Positions 25,770 through 35,550 of a stretch of DNA of 64,000 nucleotides are shown here, piece by piece. This DNA is from Geomonas sp. Red32. GTDB lineage: Bacteria > Desulfobacterota > Desulfuromonadia > Geobacterales > Geobacteraceae. Position 1 is the first letter of the stretch; each line of letters begins with the position of its first letter. The stretch spans positions 372,001 through 436,000 of the forward strand of contig NZ_JAKLOY010000001.1 in NCBI RefSeq assembly GCF_023652955.1, read 5' to 3'. Below the pieces are notes generated by a model. It saw only the letters and a list, made by a program, of their open reading frames with translations, was not told the DNA's origin and ran no database searches. Position numbers and translations under genes: made by a program.

Positions 25770-28741
25770 CTAGACGGCAGGGGCCGTATCCTCACCGGCG
25801 GCGGCGTCCTCACACGGCTCCTCCGACTGATCTCCCCCCTTGAAGCCGAGGTAGATCTGCTTGTGCAGCTTCAGGTGCCAGTCGGGATCTTCCTCCTCAT
25901 TTTCCGGCGGCATGACCGCATCCTCCCATTCCAGTATCGTGAAGGTATCCGCGGTGATGTCCCGCAGCGTCAAGGTCCGGCTCTCCAGGCAATAGTCGTG
26001 GGTGTACCATTTCCTCGCCGGTTTGGTCCCCACCACACGCCCCACCGCGAAGGGGGCTGAGATCCGGTTGCCGATGAACTCGTACAGGGCGCATCTCGGC
26101 CCCACGCCAACCATCAAGGTGCTGTTGGCCGGGCACAGAGAGAGCTTTCGGTGGTTTTCGCTGAAAAAGAAGCAGCATCTGGATTCCAGGAACCTCTCGG
26201 TCTCGCCGAATTCGAGATCGGTCCTCTTCAGGATGGCGCGATCGAAGTAGTAGAGGTGCCGGTTCGCAAAGTCGATCGACCATATGTCGTCCGGGTGCAT
26301 GTCAACCCGGTAGTCCGAAGTCAGGTTCTTCGCGCAAACCTTCAGGTGGTCCTTGCCACCGATGATGAACTTGTCGGGATGCCAGGAAAGCCGTCTCATG
26401 ACGATTTCGGTAAGGTTGCCGATCTTGATGCTATCGCTGATCGGGCTGGCGCTGATGCCGACCCTTTTTCTCACCACCTTGGCCGGCCTGGTATCCTTGA
26501 TGTCCCGGATAAGGGCATAGTAATCGGTGGAGCGTTCGGAGGAGAGGAAGAAGGCGATGGCGCAGTCGTCGGCCACCTCGCTAAACTCACGCATGTCGAA
26601 ACAGGCGGTGAAGGCGCTTTTTTCCTCGCTCAGTTCCGCACGCCACCAGGTGAGGTGGGTTTTCATGTCCTTCAAAAGGAAGACGTCGTCCGGAGGGATG
26701 CAATCCAAGATGTAGAGGTCCTTGAAGTGCGGCGACGAGAACCTGGTCGCCGTCATCCTTTCCAGGTGCAGGATCACGATGGCATCGTCGGCTTCCCTGA
26801 AGAAGATGTGGCGGTCCGACGAACCGGCCCAAAACAGGGGGGGCTCACTAGTAAGGTCGACCTGAAGGGTATCCGACCATGCCAGCTGCACGGGGGACCT
26901 TTCGATGGCGAATTCACGGGCCAACTCGACATCGAACTCGTCGAGGGCGGCCTGGTCGGAGATATGGCTCCTGCATCTGGCAGCTTTCTCGGGGTTGCCG
27001 GCCCTGGCCGCGTACCGGTATTGCCGGATCAGCTCGTCCTCCGAGGGTGTTGGGGTCAATTCCGCGATGCGCGCCTCGATGGCGGTCAGGAATCCGGCGC
27101 TCTCCTCGGCGGGAAAGAGGGCCGCGGCCCTGCGGATCGTATTGAGAAAGTGGTGGGCCTGGCTCAGGGTAGTCTCCTCCCTGGATGCGGCAAGGAGAAG
27201 CGCCTCGATTTCCTCCCGGGCCTTTTCCCGCTCCGCCGCCAGAGCCGGCTGGTAGACCTCCCTGAATTGGTCGTATCTCTCGAAGTAGTGCCTTCCCCCC
27301 TCGAGGATCTCCAGGCACCCTTCCGGGCGGCCCGCCCGGACCGTTGCGGCGGCCTTCACGAAATCGAGCCAAAGCTGCCGGGTGCCTCTTTCGGAAACCT
27401 TGTCGAGCCTTCGGTTATCGCAGAGCACCGAAAGGTACGGCGAAAGGGAACAGGCCTGCCGGAAGCGGGACTCCCCCTTCTCCTGGCCCCGTAGCCACCA
27501 CACGGTATCGAAGACCTCCGGCCATGCCCCCTCCGCCACCAGCGTAGGCAGGCGATCGAGACGCACCTGCACCGCCTGCTCCTTCTTCCTGTTCTTTTCC
27601 ACCTCGACGAGTTCCAGGATCCTTTCGTGGTTTTGGCCGTCCCGTACCAGCAGTTTCTCCAGGAGATCCAGCCTCTCCTCGCACCCCTCCGCCTGGCCGA
27701 GTCTCTCCCAGAGCTCGCCGGCCTCGGCAGTGCGCCTGCCGGCATCGAGGCGTGCGAGGACCGTGCGCGCCCCCTTGTTCTCGGGCCACAACTGGAGCAC
27801 CTGCCGCGCCCTAAGCTCCGCTTGGGCCCCCTGCCCCTCATCGAGGGCGGAAAAGGCGCGTGCGAGCAGCGGCTCGACCTCCGCCTGCATGGCCTCCTCG
27901 ACCTCCTTCGTCAGGGCCTCCAGCCTCACCGTGTACCCCTCCGTTTCCTGGGCCGTCCTGACGAGCTCCCAAGCCAGCACCGGATTCCCGTCGCGGTAGG
28001 CGATTTCGGCGTAGGCTACCAGGGCTTCCTTGTCGAGTGCGCCCCTGGGTATGCTATCGAAAATAGCCGGGCTTCGGATACCGCACCGAGGAGGTGGTAG
28101 GTCCGGGCCAAGAGCACGCGAAGGGTCGCGTCACGCAGAAACTGCCCCTGCTGTCCCAGGAGCAATTCCACCGCCTGCGGATAGGCCCCCATTTCATCCA
28201 CGAGCGCGCGGGCGGCCCGCTCTAAGATGGCGATCTCGTGGCGGGCCGAAATCCTGATACCGGCCAAAAGCTCCGCCGCCCCCTCGAAGTCGTATTCGGC
28301 AAGGCGCGCCAGTCCACACTTCAAGGCATCCGCGGGAGAGTCACCGGCCACAACTGGTCCTTTCTTCTTCTCCTTGCGCGGGGGCTTGCGCGCCGTGGCT
28401 GGTGAGGGTGTGTGGTGGACGGCAACGGAGTCGAGAGCCCGCCCCGAGAGCTCGACCAACTCGGTGTGACAGGCATCCACGGAGGGAAGGGTGGCATGCT
28501 TGATCAGGACAATTTTAGGGTTCAGAGGATGGGGGTCGAGGTAGAAGGCTTCCCCGTACTGTTCCAGGAGCAGATTCTGGAGCCTCGACTTCACCTCATA
28601 GCCGTACTCCCGTTCCGATTCCGACAGGCACAGGCTCGTTGGGTTCACCTTCTTGATCAGGGAAATGAGATCCTGCGAGGCGGGAACGAGGGGTGATTCC
28701 AGCGTCTTCTCGGCGTGTTCCATGGCGGCGTGCCAGCACAT
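25770..28741 (-). pseudogene. Large TPR-like protein gene split by a frameshift
   Basis: Two consecutive minus-strand frames appear to be one gene of about 990 codons. The first part (28741 to about 28062) begins MCWHAAMEHAEKTLESPLVP and ends RTYHLLGAVSEARLF. The frame then stops at 28016. The other frame carries on seamlessly from FDSIPRGALDKEALVAYAEI through a 736-codon open frame to 25770. The switch point is at the AAAA run 28060-28063. The N-terminal half has helical repeats; the C-terminal half (for example DDIWSIDFANRHLYYFDRA) looks like a beta-propeller. GGGAGG precedes the ATG. It could be a true pseudogene, a sequencing error or programmed slippage. No function is known. Confidence 0.7.
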
Positions 28742-28928
28742 AGCTCAACCTCCCTTCGTCCAGAAAGATTTGGAAATTTCAATAGGCCACCTGAGCCTGT
28801 CAAAAAGAATCGCTACGGCCGGTTAGGCTCCAAGGTGATCCCTTTGCCGTGCATTAGGGATGGATTTCGTGTGGGTTCTCGGCTATCGTTCTCAGCCGGA
28901 ACGGTACGTCCTAACAAACGGAGCTTTC

Positions 28929-29411
28929 ATGCAGAAGAGAAAAACCATTTACCTCGCCTCGCCTTTGGGCTTCAGCCCGGAACTGTCTGGGTACCTGGAG
29001 AAGGTGAAGGCCAAGCTCGCCTCGCTCTCCTTCGATATCTTCGATCCTTGGGCGCAGGAGCAGTTCGCTGAGAAGATCGACCAGGCCCTCGCCATTGCGG
29101 ACTACGGAAAAAGGATAGCGGCCTTGCAGCAGGTTGCGGGCGAGATCGGCCGCTGCAACGCCGAGGGGATCAGGGGAGCCGACATCGTGCTTGCCGTCCT
29201 CGACGGGGCCGAGGTCGATTCCGGAACCGCCAGCGAGATCGGCTTTGGCTGCGGTCTGGGGAAAACATGCTATGGGCTGAGGACCGACCGCCGCGACTCC
29301 GGCGACTTCGCCGGAATCCCGATCAATCTCCAGGTGCTCCACTTCATCGAATGCACCGGCGGCAGGCTCTTCCGGAGCATCGACGACATCGACATCCCCG
29401 CCGTGCCGTGA
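28929..29411 (+). CDS. Nucleoside 2-deoxyribosyltransferase family protein
   Basis: A 160-residue protein. KTIYLASPLGFSP begins a Rossmann-like fold, and ADIVLAVLDGAEVDSGTASE followed by IGFGCGLGK contains the family's catalytic Glu region. GLRTDRRDSGD follows. Relatives exchange bases between deoxynucleosides or cleave N-glycosidic bonds in nucleotide salvage. The start at 28929 is set by GGAG six bases upstream; a start at 28860 lacks one. The gene stands alone between a minus-strand pseudogene and a minus-strand lipoprotein gene. The C-terminus ends IDDIDIPAVP. Confidence 0.85.
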   Translation: MQKRKTIYLASPLGFSPELSGYLEKVKAKLASLSFDIFDPWAQEQFAEKIDQALAIADYGKRIAALQQVAGEIGRCNAEGIRGADIVLAVLDGAEVDSGTASEIGFGCGLGKTCYGLRTDRRDSGDFAGIPINLQVLHFIECTGGRLFRSIDDIDIPAVP

Positions 29412-29441
29412 CGCTCCGGAAGGCCCCCGATCCTTGACCCG

Positions 29442-30308
29442 CTACTTGAAGAGCCTCACGTTGTCCAATCCGCCGGTGTCGGGCCCGACCACGAACTCGC
29501 CCCGGATGGTCAGGGAGGTGACGGCGGCCAGCACGGTCTGGAAATCGGCCCTGGTCGCATCGGCAGTGCCGTTCTTCCAGCCGCTCTCGGTGAGCTGGAT
29601 GTTGTAATGGGTCCAGGTGGTTTGCGGATGAGGAAGGGTGTCATAGGTGAGCGTGATCCCGCCGCCGACGAGGATGATGTCGTGGTCGGCGTACTGCGAC
29701 TGGGTGGTGGATTGGCGCAGATCGAACTCCAGGGATTTGCCGTACGAGGAGGAATCGTCCCCCAGGAACTGGGCCGGCGCCACCCAGTACCAGGTGATAC
29801 CGTCGGCGTTGTCCACCGCCTCGAGGTACCCGCCGGGGTTCCCGCCGGTGGCCCGGTAGGTCGGGAGCGTCGAGGTGCCCTGGGCGTCTCCGACAACTCT
29901 CCACCCCTCGTCGCCGGACGTAAACGAGCTCGCCACCACGTTGGCGGAGTCGGGGGTGGCGGTGAAATTCTGCCCGGTCAGGTCCCCCCCCTGCACGGTG
30001 ACCGGGATGCTCGCCGGAGAGAAGAAGTAACCGGCTTTGGCCGGGGTGACGGCGTAACTGCCGTTGGAGAGCCCGGCGATGGTGTAGGCCCCGGAGCTGT
30101 CGGTGGTTACCGTGGCGCCGCTGGTGCCGATCGAAACGCCATCAAGACCGGCGCCATTGAGGGTGACAGCGCCCGAAACGTGGTAGCTAGCAGGGGTGTT
30201 GACATTGCCGCTGCCGTTGCCGTTACTCCCGCCTCCTCCGCACCCGCCCCAGACAAGCACCGTCATTGCCCCCATTATCACAAGCGCCTTTTTCCATGCC
30301 ATTGTCAT
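29442..30308 (-). CDS. Lipoprotein with carboxypeptidase-like and laminin-B-like domains
   Basis: A 288-residue exported lipoprotein. Residues 1-23 are a signal peptide ending in the lipobox VWGGC; a Gly/Asn/Ser-rich linker follows. Residues about 40-115 form a carboxypeptidase-regulatory-like beta sandwich (YHVSGAVTLNGAGLDGVSIG). Residues about 125-288 resemble the laminin B/domain IV fold (SSFTSGDEGWRVVGDA, YLEAVDNADGITWYWVAP, KSLEFDLRQS). Such modules bind carbohydrate or matrix at the cell surface. AGGAGGTCGAAG precedes the ATG. It is a single gene; no partner is evident. Confidence 0.8.
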   Translation of the reverse strand: MTMAWKKALVIMGAMTVLVWGGCGGGGSNGNGSGNVNTPASYHVSGAVTLNGAGLDGVSIGTSGATVTTDSSGAYTIAGLSNGSYAVTPAKAGYFFSPASIPVTVQGGDLTGQNFTATPDSANVVASSFTSGDEGWRVVGDAQGTSTLPTYRATGGNPGGYLEAVDNADGITWYWVAPAQFLGDDSSSYGKSLEFDLRQSTTQSQYADHDIILVGGGITLTYDTLPHPQTTWTHYNIQLTESGWKNGTADATRADFQTVLAAVTSLTIRGEFVVGPDTGGLDNVRLFK

Positions 30309-30534
30309 CTTCGACCTCCTGTACCGGACTCTCTATCAACAGCTCTCTGTTGGCGGCACCGGTAAGGTGCCAATGAGTGTCCGGCGTCACATTGTGGTGT
30401 CGGTTCCCGCATGATTAAACAAATTTAACATTGAGTTTAACTCAGAGCACCCTTATGGCAACCGCCGGGCGCGAAGATGCGGGAACTGTCCTAGCCGCAA
30501 TACCGGAGAAGACCAGCGAGAGAGAGTCGATGGC

Positions 30535-30562
30535 GAAGGCTCACACTCTGCTGTGAGCCTTC
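30535..30562. repeat. Hairpin similar to the tRNA-Asn terminator
   Basis: GAAGGCTCACA (30535-30545) pairs with TGTGAGCCTTC (30552-30562), then TTTGTTTG on the plus strand. It shares its stem with the terminator at 21681-21708. It follows the porin gene at 30579 on the minus strand, but the T-rich side faces right. Confidence 0.6.
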
Positions 30563-30578
30563 TTTGTTTGGGGGGGAA

Positions 30579-31982
30579 TCAGAACTTGTAGGTAACCCAG
30601 GTAGTGACGTAGTCGACGTCTTCTCCGGAGCCGGACTGGCGCAGGAAGGGACCCGCCAGGAAGTGGGCGTAGATGGCCACCAGCGAGATGTGGCGCTCCA
30701 CATTCCATTCGCACTGCAGTTGCGGCTGGCTGCCGATGTACCGGGCGGAGGAACTTTTCCCCGACCTCACCAGCACGACGGCATTGTTGTAGAGGCCGTC
30801 GTGGGTGCTCTGCCGCCAGAAGAAGTCCCAATTGGCGGTGATGGTCAGGGCGCGGGGGAGGCGGAGCTCCACCGAGGGATTGAGGTTCATCAGGTTGACG
30901 GGCCCCACCAGGCCGTTTTCGCTGAAGTAGGCGCCCTTCGGGAAGAGGGGGTTGAAGGTCTGCAGATTGCGGTCGTTGGGATCGTGGTCGCCGCTGGCGA
31001 TGTCGGCCTTGAGCCCGAGGCGCGGTGAGAACGGGAACGATTCCAGGCGGTAACCGGTGTCGGAGGCCGCGGTCCAGGCGCGGATGTCCCCCCCGTCGAA
31101 GCTTCCTCGCTGGTAGAGGAACTCAAAATTGTAATCGTAGGGCTTTTCGGTACGCCATATCCTGGTACCGAACGAATGCCGGGTCTCGCGGGCCCGCCCC
31201 TGGTCGAAGCCGGCGCTGCCGCGGTAGAGGCCGAGGTAATAGAGGTCGATGCTGGCCTTGGTGGCCGGGAGCGGGAAAACCGAGTAGACGCCCCACAGTG
31301 CCTGGTTATGGCTCGCGTAATCGTCGAAAACGTGGCGGTTGCTGAGGACGGGACGAGTGGCGATGCCGTCGATGGCGACCTCTCCCGCCCGGTACATGAG
31401 GCGGAAGCCGTCGAAGCTTTGGCGGACGTTGGGGCCTTCCCGCACCGAGACGATGCGCTGGGAGCCGTAGGCGAGCTCCTGGCGCCCCGACCGCAAGGTC
31501 AGCTCCCCATCCCCTCCCAGCGGAAGGCCGAGGTCGAGGAATCCCTGGTGAAGGTCGAGCTCGTTACGGTCGATCGACGGGCGCGGGCCTCCGCTTCTGC
31601 CGTTTTCGAGGCTGCTCTGCAACTGCCCGAAAATCCTGGCCTGCTCTCCCAGGTGGAGATCGCCATGGAGAAAGTAGCGTTGGAGGAAGTAGCCGTTGTC
31701 CCGCGGCAGCTCGTTCCAGTTGAAGTTGTCGAAGTACTCGTAGCGCTCCCGCGCCTCTCCGCCCAGGCTCAGGTACCAGTCGCCCCGGCCGTCCAGGGGG
31801 AGGTACTTGACCGGATCCCAGACGTCCGTTCTTTTCGTGGGATCGCGCAGGTAGCGGTAATCCTCGTCGGCGCGGTTGAGCTTGTAGCTTGGTACGGACG
31901 GCCCGGTTTCCAGGGGGAAGGCCGGGGCGGGCCAGGCCGCCAGCATGGCCGACATCGCCAGTATTGCCGATACGTATCTCAT
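30579..31982 (-). CDS. Outer-membrane beta-barrel, alginate-export (AlgE-like) family
   Basis: A 467-residue protein. A signal peptide (MRYVSAILAMSAMLAAWPAPAF) is followed by a barrel of alternating strands typical of the alginate export porin family: LGGEARERYEYFDNFNW, LRSGRQELAYGSQRIVSVRE and a C-terminal VDYVTTWVTYKF, where the final aromatic F is the usual assembly signal. It would form an outer-membrane channel; alginate itself is not implied. The start at 31982 is set by GGGGGAGGACAG; an earlier in-frame start at 32057 adds unlikely residues. Confidence 0.88.
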   Translation of the reverse strand: MRYVSAILAMSAMLAAWPAPAFPLETGPSVPSYKLNRADEDYRYLRDPTKRTDVWDPVKYLPLDGRGDWYLSLGGEARERYEYFDNFNWNELPRDNGYFLQRYFLHGDLHLGEQARIFGQLQSSLENGRSGGPRPSIDRNELDLHQGFLDLGLPLGGDGELTLRSGRQELAYGSQRIVSVREGPNVRQSFDGFRLMYRAGEVAIDGIATRPVLSNRHVFDDYASHNQALWGVYSVFPLPATKASIDLYYLGLYRGSAGFDQGRARETRHSFGTRIWRTEKPYDYNFEFLYQRGSFDGGDIRAWTAASDTGYRLESFPFSPRLGLKADIASGDHDPNDRNLQTFNPLFPKGAYFSENGLVGPVNLMNLNPSVELRLPRALTITANWDFFWRQSTHDGLYNNAVVLVRSGKSSSARYIGSQPQLQCEWNVERHISLVAIYAHFLAGPFLRQSGSGEDVDYVTTWVTYKF

Positions 31983-32175
31983 CTGTCCTCCCCCGGGTCC
32001 CGGAACCTTCCTGGCCGCCGTCACCACCTTCGCCTCTTCTCCACGGGCTTCCCTCACCTGCCCTCCGGCATTTCGCTTTCAAAGTCTACCATACCGGATC
32101 CGTTGCCCTCCCCCGGCAGGCCAGGCGCCGCGGCTCTTCACTGCTCCCTCCGTCCTAGCCGACCGGGCAGACCCC

Positions 32176-35100
32176 CTACCCCCTGGCGGCCAGGGCGAGC
32201 GCCCTCAACGCCCGCAGGTCGAGTTTGCCGGTACCGAGGACGGGGAGGCTGTCGACGGGGAGGTAGCAGTCCCGGGCAGGCTTCCAAAGGTTGGGGAGGG
32301 AGCTTTCCGCCAGGCAGCTCTGGAGCCTTTCGGCGTCGGCGGCATCCTTCACGTACAAGACCACGAGCTTTTCTCCTTTGCGGTCGTCGGGGACCGAGGT
32401 GACCGCGACGGTGCCGGGCTGGCCGGCGCAGGCGAGAAGCTCGTCCTCGACCGCGCCATGGGGGACCATCTCGCCGCCGATCTTGCTGAAGCGGGAGAGC
32501 CGGTCGGTAATCCGGACGAAGCCGTCGTCATCCATGGTTCCGATGTCCCCGGTGACATACCAGCCGTCCTTCACCGCCTCGGCGGTCTTGTCCTCCCGGC
32601 CGAGGTACCCGAGCATCACGTTGGGGCCCTTGACCAGGATGGCGCCCGCCTCGCCTGGCTTGAGCGGCGCCCCGCTCTCGAGGCCGACGACCTTGACGGC
32701 GACGCCGGGGAGAGGATGCCCGACACTCCCTTCCTTGGCCCCGTGCTGCCGCACGCCGTCGATCTCCACGTCCGGCACGTTCAGCGAGATGATCGGCGAC
32801 AGCTCGGTTGCGCCGTATCCCTCCAGGGGGCGGATGGAGAACTTCTCCTCGAAGGCGTCGGCCAGCTTCCCCTTGAGCTTCTCGGCCCCGGTCATCACCA
32901 GCCTCAGGCTTGCGAAGTCCTCCTTCTTGGCCCGCCGCAGGTAGGCGAGGAGGAAGGTCGGGGTGGCCAGGAGCAGGGTCGATCTCTGCTCCCGCACGAT
33001 CTCGGCGATCTTTTCCCCGTCCATCGGATTGGGATGGTAGGCGGCCGAGAAGCCGCTCAAAAGCGGAAACCAGAGGGTACCGGTGAAGCCCAGCGAATGG
33101 AAGAAGGGAAGCGCCGCACAGATGTTGTCGTTCAGGTTTACCCGGAAGACGGTCCTCAGTGCCTCGATGTTGGACATGATGTTGTGATGGGTCAGCATGA
33201 CCCCCTTAGGATCGCCGGTGCTCCCGGAGGAGAAGATGATGGCGGCGACGCTGTCGGCATGGAAGGCTTGCCTGCGGCAGAGGAACCGCACCGGCAAAAG
33301 GCGCGCCTTGAGAAGGGAGAGGAGCTTCTCCCGGCCGGTGATGGCCGCGGCCACGTCCTCCAGGTAGACCGTCCCCGGCAGCACCGGCAGGGAAGGGAGC
33401 TTCTCCAGGAAGGCGCGCGAGGTGACCACGGTGGTGATGCCGCACTGGCTGACTGCCGAGCGCAGCGAGCCTTCGGCGGCGGTGTAGTTGAGATTGACCG
33501 GGACCTTCCCGAGGAGGGTAACGGCGAGGTTGGCGAGCGCGCCGCCGGTGCTCGGCGGAAGGAGCAGGCCGACCCGCTCCGCCTCACCGACCGTCCCTTC
33601 GAGCCGCCCGGCCAGGGCCAGGGCAGCGACGGCGGTGCGGCCATAGGTGAGCGACTTGCCGGAGCTGTCGGAAACGGCGCGGCGGTTCCAGTTCTTCTTC
33701 GCGGTGGCGAGAAAGCGTGCCTCCAGCGGGATGCGCTGCGCCTTCTTCGCATTGAAGTAATCGCAGGAGAGCTCGGCCACCGCCTGGCGCACCTCCACCG
33801 CGCTGCTCCCGGCAGGCATCGGGTTTCCGAACAGGATGGTTACCGGGTACGGGGAGAGGGCCGGCGGACGGGAGAGGAGCTTGCCGTTCGCGTAGCTCAG
33901 GATGCTCCCCCAGGCGCCTCCGATGTAGACCGGGATGATCGGGTGGCTCGAGTTCTTGACGATCCGCTCGAAGCCGCCGCGGAACTCGCGCAGCATGCCG
34001 TTGCGGGTTATTTCCCCCTCGGCGAAGATGCAGACGAGGTAGCCGTCGTCGAGCGCGGTGCGGGCACTTTTGATGAACTCGAGGATCTCCTTCCTGCCGT
34101 CCCCGGAGGAGACCGGGATCACCCCCATCAGCTTGAAGAGGCAGCGAAGCACCGGGGTGTTGTAGATCCGCCGCTCCAGCACGAAGCGGATGCGACGCTG
34201 GCAGGTGGCGTACAGGAGGAGGGCGTCCACCCAGGTGACGTGGTTGGGGATCAAAAGCGCCGCCCCCTCGACCGGGAGGTTATGGCCGCCGACGATGCGC
34301 AGGCGGTAGAAGGTCCGCATGGCGGCCAGAGCGATGAAGCGGAGCAGGAAGTCGGGGAGCACCCGGAAGGTGACCACGGTAAGGAGCAGGGTGAGCGCCC
34401 CGATCAGGCTGAAGGACTGCGCGGCGGAGAGCCCGAGCGGGCCGCTGAAGAGCCAGGTCACCCCGGAGGCGATCAGGATGGCGACCCAGTTGACGAAGGT
34501 GGAGGCCGCCAGCACCTCGCCGCGCCTGGCAGGCTCGGCCCGAAGCTGGATGAAGGTCTGCAGCGGAAGGCTGAAAAGTCCGGCGCTGACCCCGAAGAAG
34601 ACGATGATCGAGAGCGACACCGGGAGGGTGGCCGGGGCCGCGTGCAAGAGGACCGGTGCCAGGGTGAGTCCGGCGGCCCCGATCGGGACGATGCCGAACT
34701 CGACGTCGCGGCCGGAGAGTTTGGCGGCGAGGAGCGAGCCTGCGCCGATGCCGAGGGCGGCGGCCAGGAAGAGGTAGCCGCTCTGGGCGCTGGTCAGGCC
34801 GAGGTGCTCCATGCCGTAGCTGATCAGGTTCAGCTGGGCGAAGGCGCCGATGAACATGAAGTAGGCGAGCCCCACGATGGCCAGGGGCAGGTCCCGGTCC
34901 CGGCGGATACCGGCGAGGGTGGCGAAGATGTGGCCGGGGAAGAGATCGATGCGATGGCCCGGGGCGCCCGCCTCGGTGGGAGGGATCCGTCCGGCGGACC
35001 ACAGCCCGGCCGCCGCGATCGTCACGCAGGCGCAGGCGGCGAGCCAGGCCCGTCCGACGGCCAAACCGGTGAGCACCGAGGCAAGGGCGGTGCCGACGAT

Positions 35101-35550
35101 GATGGCGACGAAGGTGCACGATTCCATCAGCCCGTTGGCCCGGGAAAGCTCGTCCTGGCTGACCAGTTCGGGAATGGCGCCGTACTTCGCGGGGGCGAAG
35201 ATGGCGCTGTGGCTCCCCATGAGGAAGACGGCAGCGTAGATGCCGTATTCTGAGCCTGCCAGGAGGGCGGCGACCGCCAGCACGGTGACCGCCACCTCCA
35301 CCTGCTTCACCGCGACGATGACGCGCGACTTGGCGAAGCGGTCGGCCAGGGAGCCCGCCGGTGCCGAGAAGAGGAGAAAGGGGAGCACGAAGGCGGCGCC
35401 GGTCATGGCGGTGATGGTCCCGGCGTTGGCGGCGCCCTTGCCGATCAGAAAGAAGACCATGACGAGCTTGAGGATGTTGTCGTTGAGCGCGCCGAGGAAC
35501 TGGGTCAGGTTGAGCCACCCCAGGCCGGTGGATTTCTTGTGTTCTTTCAT
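32176..35550 (-). CDS. MFS transporter / 1-acylglycerol-type acyltransferase / acyl-ACP ligase three-part fusion
   Basis: An 1124-residue protein. Residues 1-405 form a 12-helix MFS transporter like the lysophospholipid flippase LplT. Residues 410-610 are a PlsC-type acyltransferase with NHVTWVD (436-442) and FAEGE (509-513). Residues about 640-1124 are an AMP-forming ligase with IIFSSGSTGDPKG (771-783) and TGDIGTMDDDGF. It corresponds to E. coli LplT plus Aas, which import lysophospholipid and re-acylate it, here in one chain. The ATG at 35550 has AGGAGG six bases upstream and overlaps the amidohydrolase stop (ATGA). The three-part form occurs in related bacteria; the role as membrane repair is inferred from E. 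coli. Confidence 0.9.
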   Translation of the reverse strand: MKEHKKSTGLGWLNLTQFLGALNDNILKLVMVFFLIGKGAANAGTITAMTGAAFVLPFLLFSAPAGSLADRFAKSRVIVAVKQVEVAVTVLAVAALLAGSEYGIYAAVFLMGSHSAIFAPAKYGAIPELVSQDELSRANGLMESCTFVAIIVGTALASVLTGLAVGRAWLAACACVTIAAAGLWSAGRIPPTEAGAPGHRIDLFPGHIFATLAGIRRDRDLPLAIVGLAYFMFIGAFAQLNLISYGMEHLGLTSAQSGYLFLAAALGIGAGSLLAAKLSGRDVEFGIVPIGAAGLTLAPVLLHAAPATLPVSLSIIVFFGVSAGLFSLPLQTFIQLRAEPARRGEVLAASTFVNWVAILIASGVTWLFSGPLGLSAAQSFSLIGALTLLLTVVTFRVLPDFLLRFIALAAMRTFYRLRIVGGHNLPVEGAALLIPNHVTWVDALLLYATCQRRIRFVLERRIYNTPVLRCLFKLMGVIPVSSGDGRKEILEFIKSARTALDDGYLVCIFAEGEITRNGMLREFRGGFERIVKNSSHPIIPVYIGGAWGSILSYANGKLLSRPPALSPYPVTILFGNPMPAGSSAVEVRQAVAELSCDYFNAKKAQRIPLEARFLATAKKNWNRRAVSDSSGKSLTYGRTAVAALALAGRLEGTVGEAERVGLLLPPSTGGALANLAVTLLGKVPVNLNYTAAEGSLRSAVSQCGITTVVTSRAFLEKLPSLPVLPGTVYLEDVAAAITGREKLLSLLKARLLPVRFLCRRQAFHADSVAAIIFSSGSTGDPKGVMLTHHNIMSNIEALRTVFRVNLNDNICAALPFFHSLGFTGTLWFPLLSGFSAAYHPNPMDGEKIAEIVREQRSTLLLATPTFLLAYLRRAKKEDFASLRLVMTGAEKLKGKLADAFEEKFSIRPLEGYGATELSPIISLNVPDVEIDGVRQHGAKEGSVGHPLPGVAVKVVGLESGAPLKPGEAGAILVKGPNVMLGYLGREDKTAEAVKDGWYVTGDIGTMDDDGFVRITDRLSRFSKIGGEMVPHGAVEDELLACAGQPGTVAVTSVPDDRKGEKLVVLYVKDAADAERLQSCLAESSLPNLWKPARDCYLPVDSLPVLGTGKLDLRALRALALAARG

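Noticed and set aside
21596-29411. Integrated prophage or integrative element at the tRNA genes
   Set aside because: No integrase, recombinase, phage structural gene or duplicated tRNA end was seen.
31945-35253. 1102-codon plus-strand frame opposite the lipid fusion gene
   Set aside because: Antisense shadow; the minus strand carries three clear catalytic domains.
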